The position numbers and the translations under genes were made by a program. Shown here one piece after another: positions 8,469 through 16,241 of a stretch of 64,000 bases of DNA. Position 1 is the stretch's first letter. Each line of letters begins with the position of its first letter. The stretch is from Paraburkholderia sp. Tr-20389 (lineage in GTDB: Bacteria > Pseudomonadota > Gammaproteobacteria > Burkholderiales > Burkholderiaceae), in contig NZ_JAAGPD010000048.1 of the NCBI RefSeq assembly GCF_017104565.1, forward strand, positions 19,957-83,956. Direction: 5' to 3'. The notes beneath the pieces were generated by a model. The model had not been told where the DNA came from. It did no database searches and saw nothing but the letters and a program-made list of their open reading frames with translations.

Positions 8469-9815
8469 ATGCAAAATCCGAAAACCGTAACGGCCGCCAC
8501 GCCCGTCCAGACGCCGCCGATGCCCCCGCGCCTCGGCGAAGAAATTCTGCGCGTCAAGGACGTGTGCCGCGGCTTCAACAAGACGCAGGGCGAGCTGCTC
8601 GTTCTGGACGACGCCAATCTGTCGCTGCGCGAGGGTGAGATCGTCGGCCTGCTGGGCCGCTCGGGCTCGGGCAAGTCGACGCTGTTGCGCATCATCGCCG
8701 GGCTGATCGAGCCGACCGACGGCGAAGTGACCTACATGGGCAAGCCGCTCAAAGGCCCCGCCGAAGGTGTCGCGATGGTGTTCCAGACCTTCGCGCTGTT
8801 CCCATGGCTGACCGTGCTGCAGAATGTGGAAGCGGGGCTCGAGGCGCTCGGCGTCGGCGCGCGCGAACGCCGCGAGCGTGCGCTCGCCGCGATCGACCTG
8901 ATCGGTCTCGACGGCTTCGAGAACGCGTATCCGCGCGAGCTGTCGGGCGGTATGCGCCAGCGTGTCGGCTTCGCGCGCGCGCTCGTGGTCGACCCGACGC
9001 TGCTGCTGATGGACGAGCCGTTCTCGGCGCTCGACGTGCTGACGGCCGAAACGCTGCGTACCGATTTGCTGGACCTCTGGACGCAGGGCCGCATGCCGAT
9101 CAAGTCGGTGCTGATCGTCACGCACAACATCGAGGAAGCCGTGTTCATGTGCGACCGGATTCTCGTGCTGTCGTCGAATCCGGGTCGCGTGATCGCCGAG
9201 ATCAAGGTGCCGTTCAAACATCCGCGTAACCGTCTGGACCCGGCGTTCCGCCGTCTCGTCGACGACATCTACGCGAAGATGACGGCGCGTCAGACCGACG
9301 AAAAGACCAAGAAGGGGCTGGAGCTGCACAGCTGGCTGCCGCATGTGTCGACCAACCTGATGGCGGGTCTGATCGAAACGCTCGCCGCCGCGCCGTATCA
9401 CGGCCGCGCGGACATGCCGGAAATCGCGCGCTCGCTGCACCTCGAAGTGGACGATCTGTTCCCGATCGCCGAAGTGCTGCAGCACCTGGGCTTCGCCGAC
9501 GTTCGCGAAGGCGACATCTTCCTGACGCCGCCGGCGCGCGTGTTCGCCGAGTTCGGCACGCAGGAACGCAAGCTGATGTTCGCCGACCACCTGCTCAAGC
9601 ACGTGCCGCTCGCGGCGCGGATCAAGAAGGTGCTGAACGAGCGCCCTGGACACCGTGCACCTCGCGTGCGTTTCGAGCAGGAGCTGGAAGACTTCCTGTC
9701 GGACAGCGCCGCTGAAGAAACGCTCGACGCCGTCATCAACTGGGGCCGTTATGCGGAAATCTTCTCGTACAACGACCAGACGGAAATCTTCAGTCTGGAG
9801 GACGTCGAGTCATGA
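8469..9815 (+). CDS. ABC transporter ATPase with C-terminal AAA-associated domain
   Basis: A 448-residue ATPase partner of the permease. ABC domain at about 25-265: Walker A GRSGSGKST, Q-loop VFQTFALFPWLTV, signature LSGGMRQR, Walker B LLLMDEPFSALD, H-loop THN. From about residue 300 comes the AAA-associated extension (PF09821-type) found on some nitrate/sulfonate-type ATPases, running from LHSWLPHVSTNLMAGLIE to the C terminus. Its role is probably regulatory, which is inference. The start follows an AAGGC leader shortly after the permease stop, so the genes form one operon, closed by the hairpin at 9858-9890. Confidence 0.9.
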   Translation: MQNPKTVTAATPVQTPPMPPRLGEEILRVKDVCRGFNKTQGELLVLDDANLSLREGEIVGLLGRSGSGKSTLLRIIAGLIEPTDGEVTYMGKPLKGPAEGVAMVFQTFALFPWLTVLQNVEAGLEALGVGARERRERALAAIDLIGLDGFENAYPRELSGGMRQRVGFARALVVDPTLLLMDEPFSALDVLTAETLRTDLLDLWTQGRMPIKSVLIVTHNIEEAVFMCDRILVLSSNPGRVIAEIKVPFKHPRNRLDPAFRRLVDDIYAKMTARQTDEKTKKGLELHSWLPHVSTNLMAGLIETLAAAPYHGRADMPEIARSLHLEVDDLFPIAEVLQHLGFADVREGDIFLTPPARVFAEFGTQERKLMFADHLLKHVPLAARIKKVLNERPGHRAPRVRFEQELEDFLSDSAAEETLDAVINWGRYAEIFSYNDQTEIFSLEDVES

Positions 9816-9857
9816 CGCAGGACTGAGTGGCCCGTGCGTTCGCGCTTGCGAGCAATG

Positions 9858-9890
9858 AAAAAGGGGAGCCGCGGCTCCCCTTTGTTCTTC
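9858..9890. terminator. Bidirectional rho-independent terminator
   Basis: AAAGGGGAGCC and its complement around a GC centre, with an A-run on the left and a TTTGTTCTT tract on the right. It separates the ABC operon from the convergent lipoprotein pair. Confidence 0.9.
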
Positions 9891-9912
9891 TCGCGCCGAA
9901 CGACGCGCGGCG

Positions 9913-10467
9913 TTATTGCAGATTGCCCCAGCGATCAACGGCCGGTTCCGCCGATGCCCATTTCCAGTAGCCCTTGTTGTCCTGCTGGCAGGCGCTTGCC
10001 GTGTACCAGTAGACCTTCGAGTCGGGCTTGTCGCCGTCGACGACCGAGAACAGGAACTCCTTGCAGATCGCGAGCGACGATGCGAATGCGCGCGTCACGC
10101 GCACCTGGCCGTGGCCATTTTCGATGGGCAGCTGGTGCTTGACGCTCCAGTCGCGCGTTTCGCCGACGGGCATCGCGCCCGCGAGCGCGGCGATCACGTT
10201 CTGCTGATCGCTGTGCATCACGCGCAGATAGTGCACGACGGCTTCGTCGGTGGCGGCCTGCACGACGATGCCGACGCCGATGCCCACCGCCGGGTTGGCC
10301 GTGACGATACCCGTCGCCGCACCGGCGCCCGCGCCCGCCGCTGCGCCGATCGACGCCGAACTGCAGCCGCTGACGATGGCGCCCGCGCCGATGCACAGCG
10401 CGCTGACCAGCGCGAGCCGCGCGGCCGTCGCAGCGCTTACGCGTCCGAGTATTTCGCGTGCGCTCAT
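9913..10467 (-). CDS. Putative lipoprotein, downstream copy of a tandem pair
   Basis: A 184-residue exported protein. Its hydrophobic signal ends in a lipobox (IVSGC), followed by a Gly/Ala-rich segment (GAAAGAGAGAATG) and a C-terminal domain with two Cys (ICKEF, SACQQD) and the ending WKWASAEPAVDRWGNLQ. It is clearly paralogous to the gene just upstream, which ends WKWASAEPATERWGSLQ. The start at 10467 is fixed by a 4-base ATGA overlap with that gene. I do not recognise a named family. It probably sits in the outer membrane or periplasm, and the pair may act together. Confidence 0.78.
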   Translation of the reverse strand: MSAREILGRVSAATAARLALVSALCIGAGAIVSGCSSASIGAAAGAGAGAATGIVTANPAVGIGVGIVVQAATDEAVVHYLRVMHSDQQNVIAALAGAMPVGETRDWSVKHQLPIENGHGQVRVTRAFASSLAICKEFLFSVVDGDKPDSKVYWYTASACQQDNKGYWKWASAEPAVDRWGNLQ

Positions 10468-11051
10468 TGCAGCGAGCCCCAGCGCTCGGTCGCGGGTTCG
10501 GCCGACGCCCACTTCCACGCGCTGCCGTCACGGCAGATCGACGCGACATAGAACGCGCTCGATGCGGGCACGTTCTTCGTCGCGGTCTTGTCGACGGAGA
10601 ACACGATCTCCTTGCAGTCGAGTTCGCCCGCGCTGATCGTGCGGCTGACGGTCACGCGGCCATGCTCGTCGTCTTCGAGCGGCACCGAATGCGTGATGCT
10701 CCACGGCGCGATCGCGCCGACCGCGAGCGGGCCGGCTGCCACGGCGATGCTGTCCTGAGTGTTGCGATGGATCACGCGTTCCGAGTACTGCACGCCCGCG
10801 CGCGCTGCTGCGACTGCACCAAGGCCGATACCCGTCGCGACAGCGGCATTGTTGGTGACCTTCGCGGCAATGGCCGCGCCGGCGATACCGGCGCCCGCCG
10901 TGGCGCCTTCCGTGTAGAGCGAACTGCAGCCGCTCAGTGCCGAGGCGAGGGCGACAGCCAGTACTGCGAACGGCATGACGCCCGGCAGGTGAGAAGGCCG
11001 ACGGGTTACGGGCTGTGTGGAGTGTTTGTCGCGATGCGTTGCTTTTTGCAT
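10464..11051 (-). CDS. Putative lipoprotein, upstream copy of a tandem pair
   Basis: A 195-residue predicted lipoprotein: basic N terminus (about 25 residues), hydrophobic stretch and lipobox ALSGC, then an Ala/Gly-rich stretch (GAGIAGAAIAAK) and the same C-terminal domain as its neighbour. Shared landmarks are W-S-[IV]-x-H in mid-protein, C-K-E-[IF]-[VL]-F-S-V, and the WKWASAEPA..RWG.LQ end. A good AGGAG stands 13 bases before the ATG at 11051, longer than ideal, so MPFAVL at 10976 remains a possible start. It forms an operon with the downstream paralogue. Confidence 0.75.
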   Translation of the reverse strand: MQKATHRDKHSTQPVTRRPSHLPGVMPFAVLAVALASALSGCSSLYTEGATAGAGIAGAAIAAKVTNNAAVATGIGLGAVAAARAGVQYSERVIHRNTQDSIAVAAGPLAVGAIAPWSITHSVPLEDDEHGRVTVSRTISAGELDCKEIVFSVDKTATKNVPASSAFYVASICRDGSAWKWASAEPATERWGSLQ

Positions 11052-11398
11052 GTGTTCGTCATTGCTCCTGCTCGTGCCTTCGGGCGCCAGGAGCGCGCCG
11101 GCGCGAAGGCAGGGCTACATCTGATTTTTCGCTGCGGCATTGTGCAGGATGCGTTTTGTAATTGGCATAGGGAAAATGCAAGCAATTGCAAAAGATGCTG
11201 CGAGGCCGTGGTCTTTCTGGTTGGGCAGCGAGCAGTTCGCATGCCTGAACGAGGCGCGCGAGGTCGTGCGCGCGGCGTTCAGACGGAGGAGGGAGGCAAC
11301 TTGAATCGAAGCCGCTCACGGAGGCGGCGAAGAGCGGCGCGGCGCAGGAAACGCGCTACGAGCGCGCACATCGGTGCGATGTGCGCGCCGGTGCAAGA
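11052..11398. other. Intergenic region with a strong hairpin
   Basis: No gene seen. An 11-bp perfect stem (GCGCGCACATC, loop GGTGC) lies at 11362-11388, just past the stop of the minus-strand sigma-54 activator. It lacks a T-run, so termination is possible but unproven. The rest presumably holds the lipoprotein promoter. Confidence 0.5.
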
Positions 11399-12454
11399 TC
11401 AATTGTCGTCGGGATTCGACTCTTCGTCGCCGTACGTGCTGAGCCGGTTGTACAGCGTCTTGAGACTGACGCCGAGCGCTTTGGCGGCGCGCCGCTTGTC
11501 GCCGCCGCAGTACTTGAGCGTGCCGAGGATGATCTGCTTCTGCGCATCGGCCAGCGGCGTGCCGATCCACACGCTCATCGAGTCGCCGACGGTGACGGGC
11601 TTCTTCACGCGCGACATCAGATGCGGATGCGGCAATTCCACTGCCTTCTCAGCCAGAATGAACGCGCGATACACCGCGTTCTTCAGCTCGCGTACGTTGC
11701 CCGGCCAGGACCAGGTGCGCAGCGTTTCCATCGAGCGCTTGCTGAAGACCTTGTTCGTGCCTTCCTGGCGATTCAGCTCGTCGAGAAAATGCAGCGCAAG
11801 CAGTTCGCGGTCGCCTTCGCGTTCGCGCAACGGCGGCGCGCGCAGCGGAAACACGGCGAGCCGGTACATCAGGTCTTCGCGCAGTCCGTTTTCCTTGACG
11901 GCGATTGCCGGGTCGCGATTGGTCGCGGCGATCACGCGCACGTCGCCGCGAATCAGCTCGGTGCCGCCGACGCGATAGAAGGTGCCCGTTTCCAGCGCGC
12001 GCAGCAGTTTCACCTGGCGCACGGGCGCCATTTCGGTGATTTCGTCGAGAAACAGCGTGCCGCCGTTTGCGTGCTCGAAATAGCCGATGCGGCCTTGGAC
12101 CGCGCCCGTGAAACTGCCTTTTTCATGGCCGAACAGTTCGGCCTCGATCAGTTCGTCGGGAATCGCGCCGCAATTGACGGCGACGAATGCGCCGCCCTTG
12201 CGTGCGCTGTGCTCGTGAATCGTGCGGGCGATCAACTCCTTGCCCGTGCCCGATTCGCCGATGATGAGCGCGGTCGCGTCTGTCGCGGCCACGCGGTCGA
12301 TCTGTTCGTAGAGATCCAGCATGACGGGCGACGAGCCGAACAGCGTGCCGTAAGACTTCAGTCCCGGGACGTTGTCGACCGCGCGTTGCCTCGCCTGCGA
12401 TGCACCGCCGCCTTCGGCTTCGGTGGCGGGCGAGTCCAGATCGGTTGACGACAT
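11399..12454 (-). CDS. Sigma-54-dependent transcriptional activator without receiver domain
   Basis: A 351-residue bacterial enhancer-binding protein. It opens directly with a short linker and the AAA+ domain (about 38-270): Walker A GESGTGKE (66-73), L1 loop GSFTGA (113-118) where GAFTGA is usual, Walker B GTLFLDEI, arginine-finger region REDLMYRL. A Fis-type helix-turn-helix ends the protein (RRAAKALGVSLKTLYNRL). With no input domain it may be constitutive or controlled by partner proteins. Start at 12454 (MSSTDLDSP); an upstream in-frame ATG at 12544 adds an unconserved tail. The C terminus closely resembles that of the activator at 13855. Confidence 0.88.
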   Translation of the reverse strand: MSSTDLDSPATEAEGGGASQARQRAVDNVPGLKSYGTLFGSSPVMLDLYEQIDRVAATDATALIIGESGTGKELIARTIHEHSARKGGAFVAVNCGAIPDELIEAELFGHEKGSFTGAVQGRIGYFEHANGGTLFLDEITEMAPVRQVKLLRALETGTFYRVGGTELIRGDVRVIAATNRDPAIAVKENGLREDLMYRLAVFPLRAPPLREREGDRELLALHFLDELNRQEGTNKVFSKRSMETLRTWSWPGNVRELKNAVYRAFILAEKAVELPHPHLMSRVKKPVTVGDSMSVWIGTPLADAQKQIILGTLKYCGGDKRRAAKALGVSLKTLYNRLSTYGDEESNPDDN

Positions 12455-12522
12455 AGCGAAGGGTGTCCTGTGCAATTTCGGATAGGTGTCGTGAATGGCG
12501 CAGGCCAGTATCGAGTGCGTGG

Positions 12523-12562
12523 ATTGCCTTGTAGAGTGGTCCACTATCTCATAAAAGGCAAT
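12523..12562. promoter_or_regulatory. Nested inverted repeats, candidate operator
   Basis: Outer arms ATTGCCTT (12523-12530) and AAGGCAAT (12555-12562) enclose AGTGG-T-CCACT (12535-12545). The site lies about 70-110 bases upstream of the receiverless activator start, in its promoter region. The binding protein is unknown. Confidence 0.4.
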
Positions 12563-12661
12563 TTAACCACTGGCGCGCCATTTCCGGCAAGGCGCATGCA
12601 AGTTTGGGCGTTCGCTGGCAATTCGCAAACGTTGGCGTACGATCGACACGCGATGCCGGCA

Positions 12662-12696
12662 AAACTTGCATCGATGCGAAAAGCATCGGCAAGTTT
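12662..12696. other. Strong stem-loop in divergent intergenic region
   Basis: AAACTTGC-AT-CGATGC, loop GAAAA, then GCATCG-GCAAGTTT: 14 paired bases with a two-base bulge. GCAAGTTT recurs at 12598-12605, so the octamer occurs three times (two direct, one inverted). It lies between divergent genes, so it is not an obvious terminator; it may be an operator set or part of an RNA. Confidence 0.4.
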
Positions 12697-12783
12697 GTCC
12701 GCCTTTCAAAGTCCTTTGCACTGTGGATCGGCGCCGCTGTGGCGCGGAACTCGGCCGGCGCGCATGGATCGCATCAGGGCGCC

Positions 12784-12799
12784 GGGAACGACCGTTGCG
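12784..12799 (+). promoter_or_regulatory. Candidate sigma-54 promoter before the DUF883 gene
   Basis: GG (12785-12786), ten bases, then GC (12797-12798): GGGAACG-ACCG-TTGCG against the consensus TGGCACG-N4-TTGCW. The invariant GG and GC have the correct spacing. It is about 115 bases before the ATG at 12916, in a gap flanked by two sigma-54 activators. Confidence 0.4.
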
Positions 12800-12915
12800 A
12801 AGTACGTTCAAGGCACGAAGGCTGCCTTCAGGGTACGAGGGCTGCCACATGACGCCGGAACCGACCCCCGTCGAAACAGGACAAATCCGGTCCCCGCGCC
12901 AAAAAGGAGATTGCG

Positions 12916-13233
12916 ATGACGGAAACCACTGAACAGCTCGCCTTGGGCCGACAAAAAATTGTCCAGGATCTCAGCGTGCTGTTGACCGATTCGGAAGAAA
13001 TGCTGCGGCTTGCGGCGGCCGTGCCGGGTGAAGGTATCGAGGCATTGCGCGGGCGGCTTCGCACGCATGTCGATTCCGTGCAGCACGCGCTCGCCGATGC
13101 GCAGACCTCCGCGCAGCGGCGCTACCGCAGCGCGACCGTCCAGACGGAGCGCTACGTGCGCCAGAACCCGTGGCAATCGCTGGGCGTTGCGGCTGGAATC
13201 GGCTTCTTGCTCGGCATGCTCGCTGCGCGCTGA
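12916..13233 (+). CDS. DUF883 / ElaB-YqjD family membrane-anchored protein
   Basis: A 105-residue protein: soluble amphipathic helices (about 1-80) then a single C-terminal membrane helix with the family ending NPWQSLGVAAGIGFLLGMLAAR. E. coli relatives ElaB and YqjD are tail-anchored inner-membrane proteins made in stationary phase, and YqjD binds ribosomes. The start at 12916 follows AAGGAG. A sigma-54-like promoter lies upstream and a second small membrane protein follows 68 bases downstream, so they are probably cotranscribed. A stress role is inferred from the family. Confidence 0.88.
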   Translation: MTETTEQLALGRQKIVQDLSVLLTDSEEMLRLAAAVPGEGIEALRGRLRTHVDSVQHALADAQTSAQRRYRSATVQTERYVRQNPWQSLGVAAGIGFLLGMLAAR

Positions 13234-13301
13234 ACTGCGCCGACGCGCGGTGCGGTTCGGTGCGCAGCGCCTATCCCATTCACGACAACCAGGAGTTCAA
13301 G

Positions 13302-13553
13302 ATGGCACGACCCAAAATCGGCGTATTCGGCGCTCTGTTCGCCGTGGGCGGCGTATTGGCATGGCGCTGGGTGCAAAAACAGCGCGCTGGGCAGCAGCCG
13401 CTCGCGCGCGATCTGACACGTTGGGAAGGCGAGGGCGGCTCGGTGACGGATCCCGCGCAACCGGCGCCGGGCTCCGAGATGGCGCCGGCGACGCATCTGC
13501 GTAACGGCAACGGGGCCGATCACGGCGATGCCTGGCCGTTTCCGCGAAGCTGA
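13302..13553 (+). CDS. Small membrane-anchored protein
   Basis: An 83-residue protein with one N-terminal hydrophobic helix (IGVFGALFAVGGVLAWRWV, about 6-24) and a polar, disordered tail rich in Gly, Pro and Asp. No named family recognised. The ATG at 13302 is set by an AGGAG six bases upstream; longer in-frame extensions lack a ribosome site. The gene follows the DUF883 protein closely and is probably in the same transcript, so a shared envelope or stress role is plausible. Confidence 0.65.
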   Translation: MARPKIGVFGALFAVGGVLAWRWVQKQRAGQQPLARDLTRWEGEGGSVTDPAQPAPGSEMAPATHLRNGNGADHGDAWPFPRS

Positions 13554-13604
13554 GCCTCCCGTCCGCGGCGCGGCGGACGTTCGTGCGCCGCGCTCTATGC
13601 GAAG

Positions 13605-13635
13605 TTGATGTTTTTTCGATATGAGGCCGTATAAT
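13605..13635 (+). promoter_or_regulatory. Possible sigma-70 promoter of the response regulator
   Basis: TTGATG (13605-13610), a 19-base spacer, and a perfect TATAAT (13630-13635) in a locally AT-rich stretch about 220 bases before the ATG at 13855. The spacer is longer than ideal. Confidence 0.35.
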
Positions 13636-13854
13636 GAGCAAAAACCACAACAATACGTGCCACCACTAGAAAAAATTACGTCAATTGTTGCGTGGATGCG
13701 TTAATTCGGAAAGTCTTTCCGGTGAGGCGTCCGCCGACGCGAGGCAGGCGTATGCTTGGATTCGCGGCGCGCGGACGCTTTTGCCGTTGCGACTTGCCGG
13801 CGGAACGCACGCCGCGCGTGTTTACTTTCAGCACTTACGAGCTTTCCATACGCG

Positions 13855-15261
13855 ATGCCACATGTATTGATTGTCGATGACGATTCGAGCACCCGCGAAG
13901 CGCTTGCGGCGATCATCGCGGAAGACGGGCTGACGACGGCGACGGCAGGCGACCTGCGCGAAGCACGCATCCAGCTCGTGCGGCAGATGCCGGACGTCGT
14001 GTTTACCGATCTGAAGCTGCCCGACGGCACGGGCGTCGACCTGTTCGAAGATCTCGATCCGCGTTCGGGCGTCGAGTTCGTCGTGATCACAGGACACGCC
14101 ACGGTGGAATCCGCCGTGAGCGCGCTCAAGATGGGCGCCGCCGACTACCTCGTGAAGCCGATCAACATGCAGCGCGTGAAGGCGATCCTCGCGCGTCTGC
14201 CGCGTGCGGGCGACCTGAAGGCCGAAATCGGCACGCTGCGCGGCGAGCTTCGGCGCATGGGCCGCTTCGGGCTGATGCTCGGCAACTCGGCCGTGATGCA
14301 GCAGGTGTACGACCAGATCAGCCGCGTTGCGCCCACGGCCGCGTCGGTGATGCTGGTCGGCGAATCGGGCACGGGCAAGGAAGTCGCTGCGCAGACGCTG
14401 CATCAGTTGAGCCTGCGCCGCAAGCACGCGTTCCTCGCCGTTAACTGCGGGGCAATCTCGCCGAACCTGATCGAATCGGAAATGTTCGGCCACGAGCGTG
14501 GCGCGTTCACGGGCGCGGACCGTCAGCACAAGGGCTATTTCGAGCGCGCGAACGGCGGCACGCTGTTCCTCGACGAAATCACCGAAATGCCGATCGAGCT
14601 GCAGGTGAAACTGCTGCGCGTGCTGGAGACGGGCATGTTCATGCGCGTCGGCACGACGAAGGAGATCGAGACGGACGTGCGCCTGATCGCCGCGACCAAC
14701 CGCGATCCCGAGCAGGCCGTGCTGGAAGGCAAGCTGCGTCTCGACCTGTATCACCGCCTGAACGTGTTCCCGATTAGCCTGCCGCCGCTGCGCGAACGGG
14801 GCAAGGATGTCGAACTGCTCGCGCAGTCGTTCCTCGACGAACTGAACGAGCAGCACGGTACGAAGAAGCACTTTCCGCCCGCCGTGCGGGAGATGCTGCT
14901 GTCCTACCCGTGGCCGGGTAACGTGCGCGAGCTGAAGAACTACGTGCAGCGCGCGCACATCATGTCCGGCACGGATTCGGACAGCACGGCCACGGTGCCG
15001 CTGCAGATTTCGCTGTCGAAGCCGACGGCGGGTACGGCGATCACGATTCCGTTCGGCACCTCGCTCGCCGAAGCCGACCGTCAGCTGATTCTGGCGACGC
15101 TCGAGCAATGTGGCGGCGTCAAGACGCGCGCCGCGGAGATTCTCGGCATCAGCCTGAAGACGCTCTACAACCGGCTCGTCGAGTACGGCAACGATGCGGG
15201 CCGCGCCGAAGGCGACGACGTCAGCGACGAGCCGCAAGCGCTCGGCAAAGCCGACGCCTGA
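13855..15261 (+). CDS. Sigma-54-dependent response regulator (NtrC class)
   Basis: A 468-residue activator with three domains. Receiver at 3-115 (Asp8-Asp10, phosphoacceptor Asp52, Lys101), AAA+ at about 140-375 (Walker A GESGTGKE 169-176, L1 loop GAFTGA 216-221, Walker B GTLFLDEI) and a Fis-type helix-turn-helix at the end (TRAAEILGISLKTLYNRL). When phosphorylated such proteins open sigma-54 promoters. Start at 13855 (MPHVLIVDDD) because the receiver begins there. No kinase gene adjoins it. Sigma-54-like promoters precede the next gene and otsA, suggesting local targets. Confidence 0.92.
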   Translation: MPHVLIVDDDSSTREALAAIIAEDGLTTATAGDLREARIQLVRQMPDVVFTDLKLPDGTGVDLFEDLDPRSGVEFVVITGHATVESAVSALKMGAADYLVKPINMQRVKAILARLPRAGDLKAEIGTLRGELRRMGRFGLMLGNSAVMQQVYDQISRVAPTAASVMLVGESGTGKEVAAQTLHQLSLRRKHAFLAVNCGAISPNLIESEMFGHERGAFTGADRQHKGYFERANGGTLFLDEITEMPIELQVKLLRVLETGMFMRVGTTKEIETDVRLIAATNRDPEQAVLEGKLRLDLYHRLNVFPISLPPLRERGKDVELLAQSFLDELNEQHGTKKHFPPAVREMLLSYPWPGNVRELKNYVQRAHIMSGTDSDSTATVPLQISLSKPTAGTAITIPFGTSLAEADRQLILATLEQCGGVKTRAAEILGISLKTLYNRLVEYGNDAGRAEGDDVSDEPQALGKADA

Positions 15262-15319
15262 GCGCGTGGAACGAATCGCGTGGTATTGGCGCCGCCCGTC
15301 CCGACGGACGGCGTCAAAA

Positions 15320-15335
15320 CGGCACATGCCTTGCT
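15320..15335 (+). promoter_or_regulatory. Strong candidate sigma-54 promoter
   Basis: CGGCACA-TGCC-TTGCT matches the -24/-12 consensus TGGCACG-N4-TTGCW at 10 of 12 fixed positions, with exact GG-N10-GC spacing. Transcription would start near 15346, about 57 bases before the ATG at 15403. Both this site and the one before otsA are preceded by CAAAAC. Confidence 0.6.
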
Positions 15336-15402
15336 GATTTGAGTTCGAGCAGTCGAAAGCGCCCAGGCGACGACGACAGCGAACGAAAACAGGGAGCCCA
15401 TC

Positions 15403-15630
15403 ATGCCGGATCACGACGCCGTCTTCGATATCTACGCGCACCGCCCCGAGCCCACCATTCCTGAGTCGCCGCCCGAGCCGGGGCCGGAGCAGCCGGGTCA
15501 GCCCGACACGGTGCCCGATCCGACGCGCGAACCCGTCGACCCCGATACGCCGGCCATCGGCGATCCGCCGCCGCAACCGTCGCAAACACCGCATACGAAT
15601 GGCGGCATGACGCTGCTTCCCGACCTGTGA
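15403..15630 (+). CDS. Small proline-rich acidic protein
   Basis: A 75-residue protein, very rich in Pro, Asp, Glu and Thr, with no hydrophobic segment; it should be disordered and cytoplasmic. PDT/PDP-type motifs repeat (QPDTVPDPTREPVDPDTP). No family recognised. The ATG at 15403 follows GGGAG with good spacing. It stands directly after the sigma-54 response regulator behind a good -24/-12 promoter, so it is a likely direct target. Its composition suits a hydrophilin-like stress protein, which is inference. Confidence 0.6.
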   Translation: MPDHDAVFDIYAHRPEPTIPESPPEPGPEQPGQPDTVPDPTREPVDPDTPAIGDPPPQPSQTPHTNGGMTLLPDL

Positions 15631-15827
15631 CGCGCCGTTCTTTCGAAGGGCGGTCGCGCGGGCCACATTCAGGGCGACGCCGGCGCAAATCGCGCGCCTG
15701 AAACCTGTACCCGTTACAAAACCGCCGAACTTTTTACCGGCAAATTACGATCGTCGGCCTAGACTTAGGTGATGCGGCCCGGGCGACCCCCCGTCCGGGC
15801 ACAGGCCTTCCCCTGGAGGCGTCCATC

Positions 15828-16040
15828 ATGAGACATCCCGCATTGCGGCGCTCCGCGCGCCATTCGAAGCGCGACCAGCGCCCAGCCAGCGGCACGGGCA
15901 ATCCGCCGAGCGCCCCGGATCCGGCGCACGAGAACCGCGCCGCGCCCGACGCCCCGCCAGACGGGGATCACAACCAGGGCGGCACCCGCCAGGAAGGGCT
16001 GGATTACCAGCGCGACCTGGGCTCCGAACAGGACGCCTGA
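15828..16040 (+). CDS. Small hydrophilic disordered protein
   Basis: A 70-residue protein rich in Arg, Pro, Asp, Gly and Gln, with a basic N terminus (MRHPALRRSARHSKRDQR) and an acidic tail (GLDYQRDLGSEQDA). No hydrophobic segment or known domain. The ATG at 15828 is preceded by CTGGAGG at good spacing, and codon use matches its neighbours. It lies between the small proline-rich gene and otsA in the same direction. Composition and place suggest a stress-associated hydrophilic protein; function unknown. Confidence 0.55.
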   Translation: MRHPALRRSARHSKRDQRPASGTGNPPSAPDPAHENRAAPDAPPDGDHNQGGTRQEGLDYQRDLGSEQDA

Positions 16041-16169
16041 AGTCATTTTTCCGGCCCGTTCGGACCGGTTCGTCGAGCGAAAAATCTGCTGCGCGCATGC
16101 TTGTTGACAGCGTGTTTTTGCTCGTCTGTCACATTTGCATACATTTTTATTCTGCGACTTTCGACAAAA

Positions 16170-16185
16170 CGGCATAGGTCTTGCG
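16170..16185 (+). promoter_or_regulatory. Candidate sigma-54 promoter of otsA
   Basis: CGGCATA-GGTC-TTGCG: exact GG-N10-GC spacing, GGCA and TTGC conserved. It is preceded by CAAAAC, as is the stronger site at 15320. The predicted start is near 16196, about 46 bases before the otsA ATG. Confidence 0.45.
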
Positions 16186-16241
16186 TGCCGTAAGCAAAGT
16201 ATCACCGCATGTACAGTCAACTGAAATGAGGTGGAGCCGCA

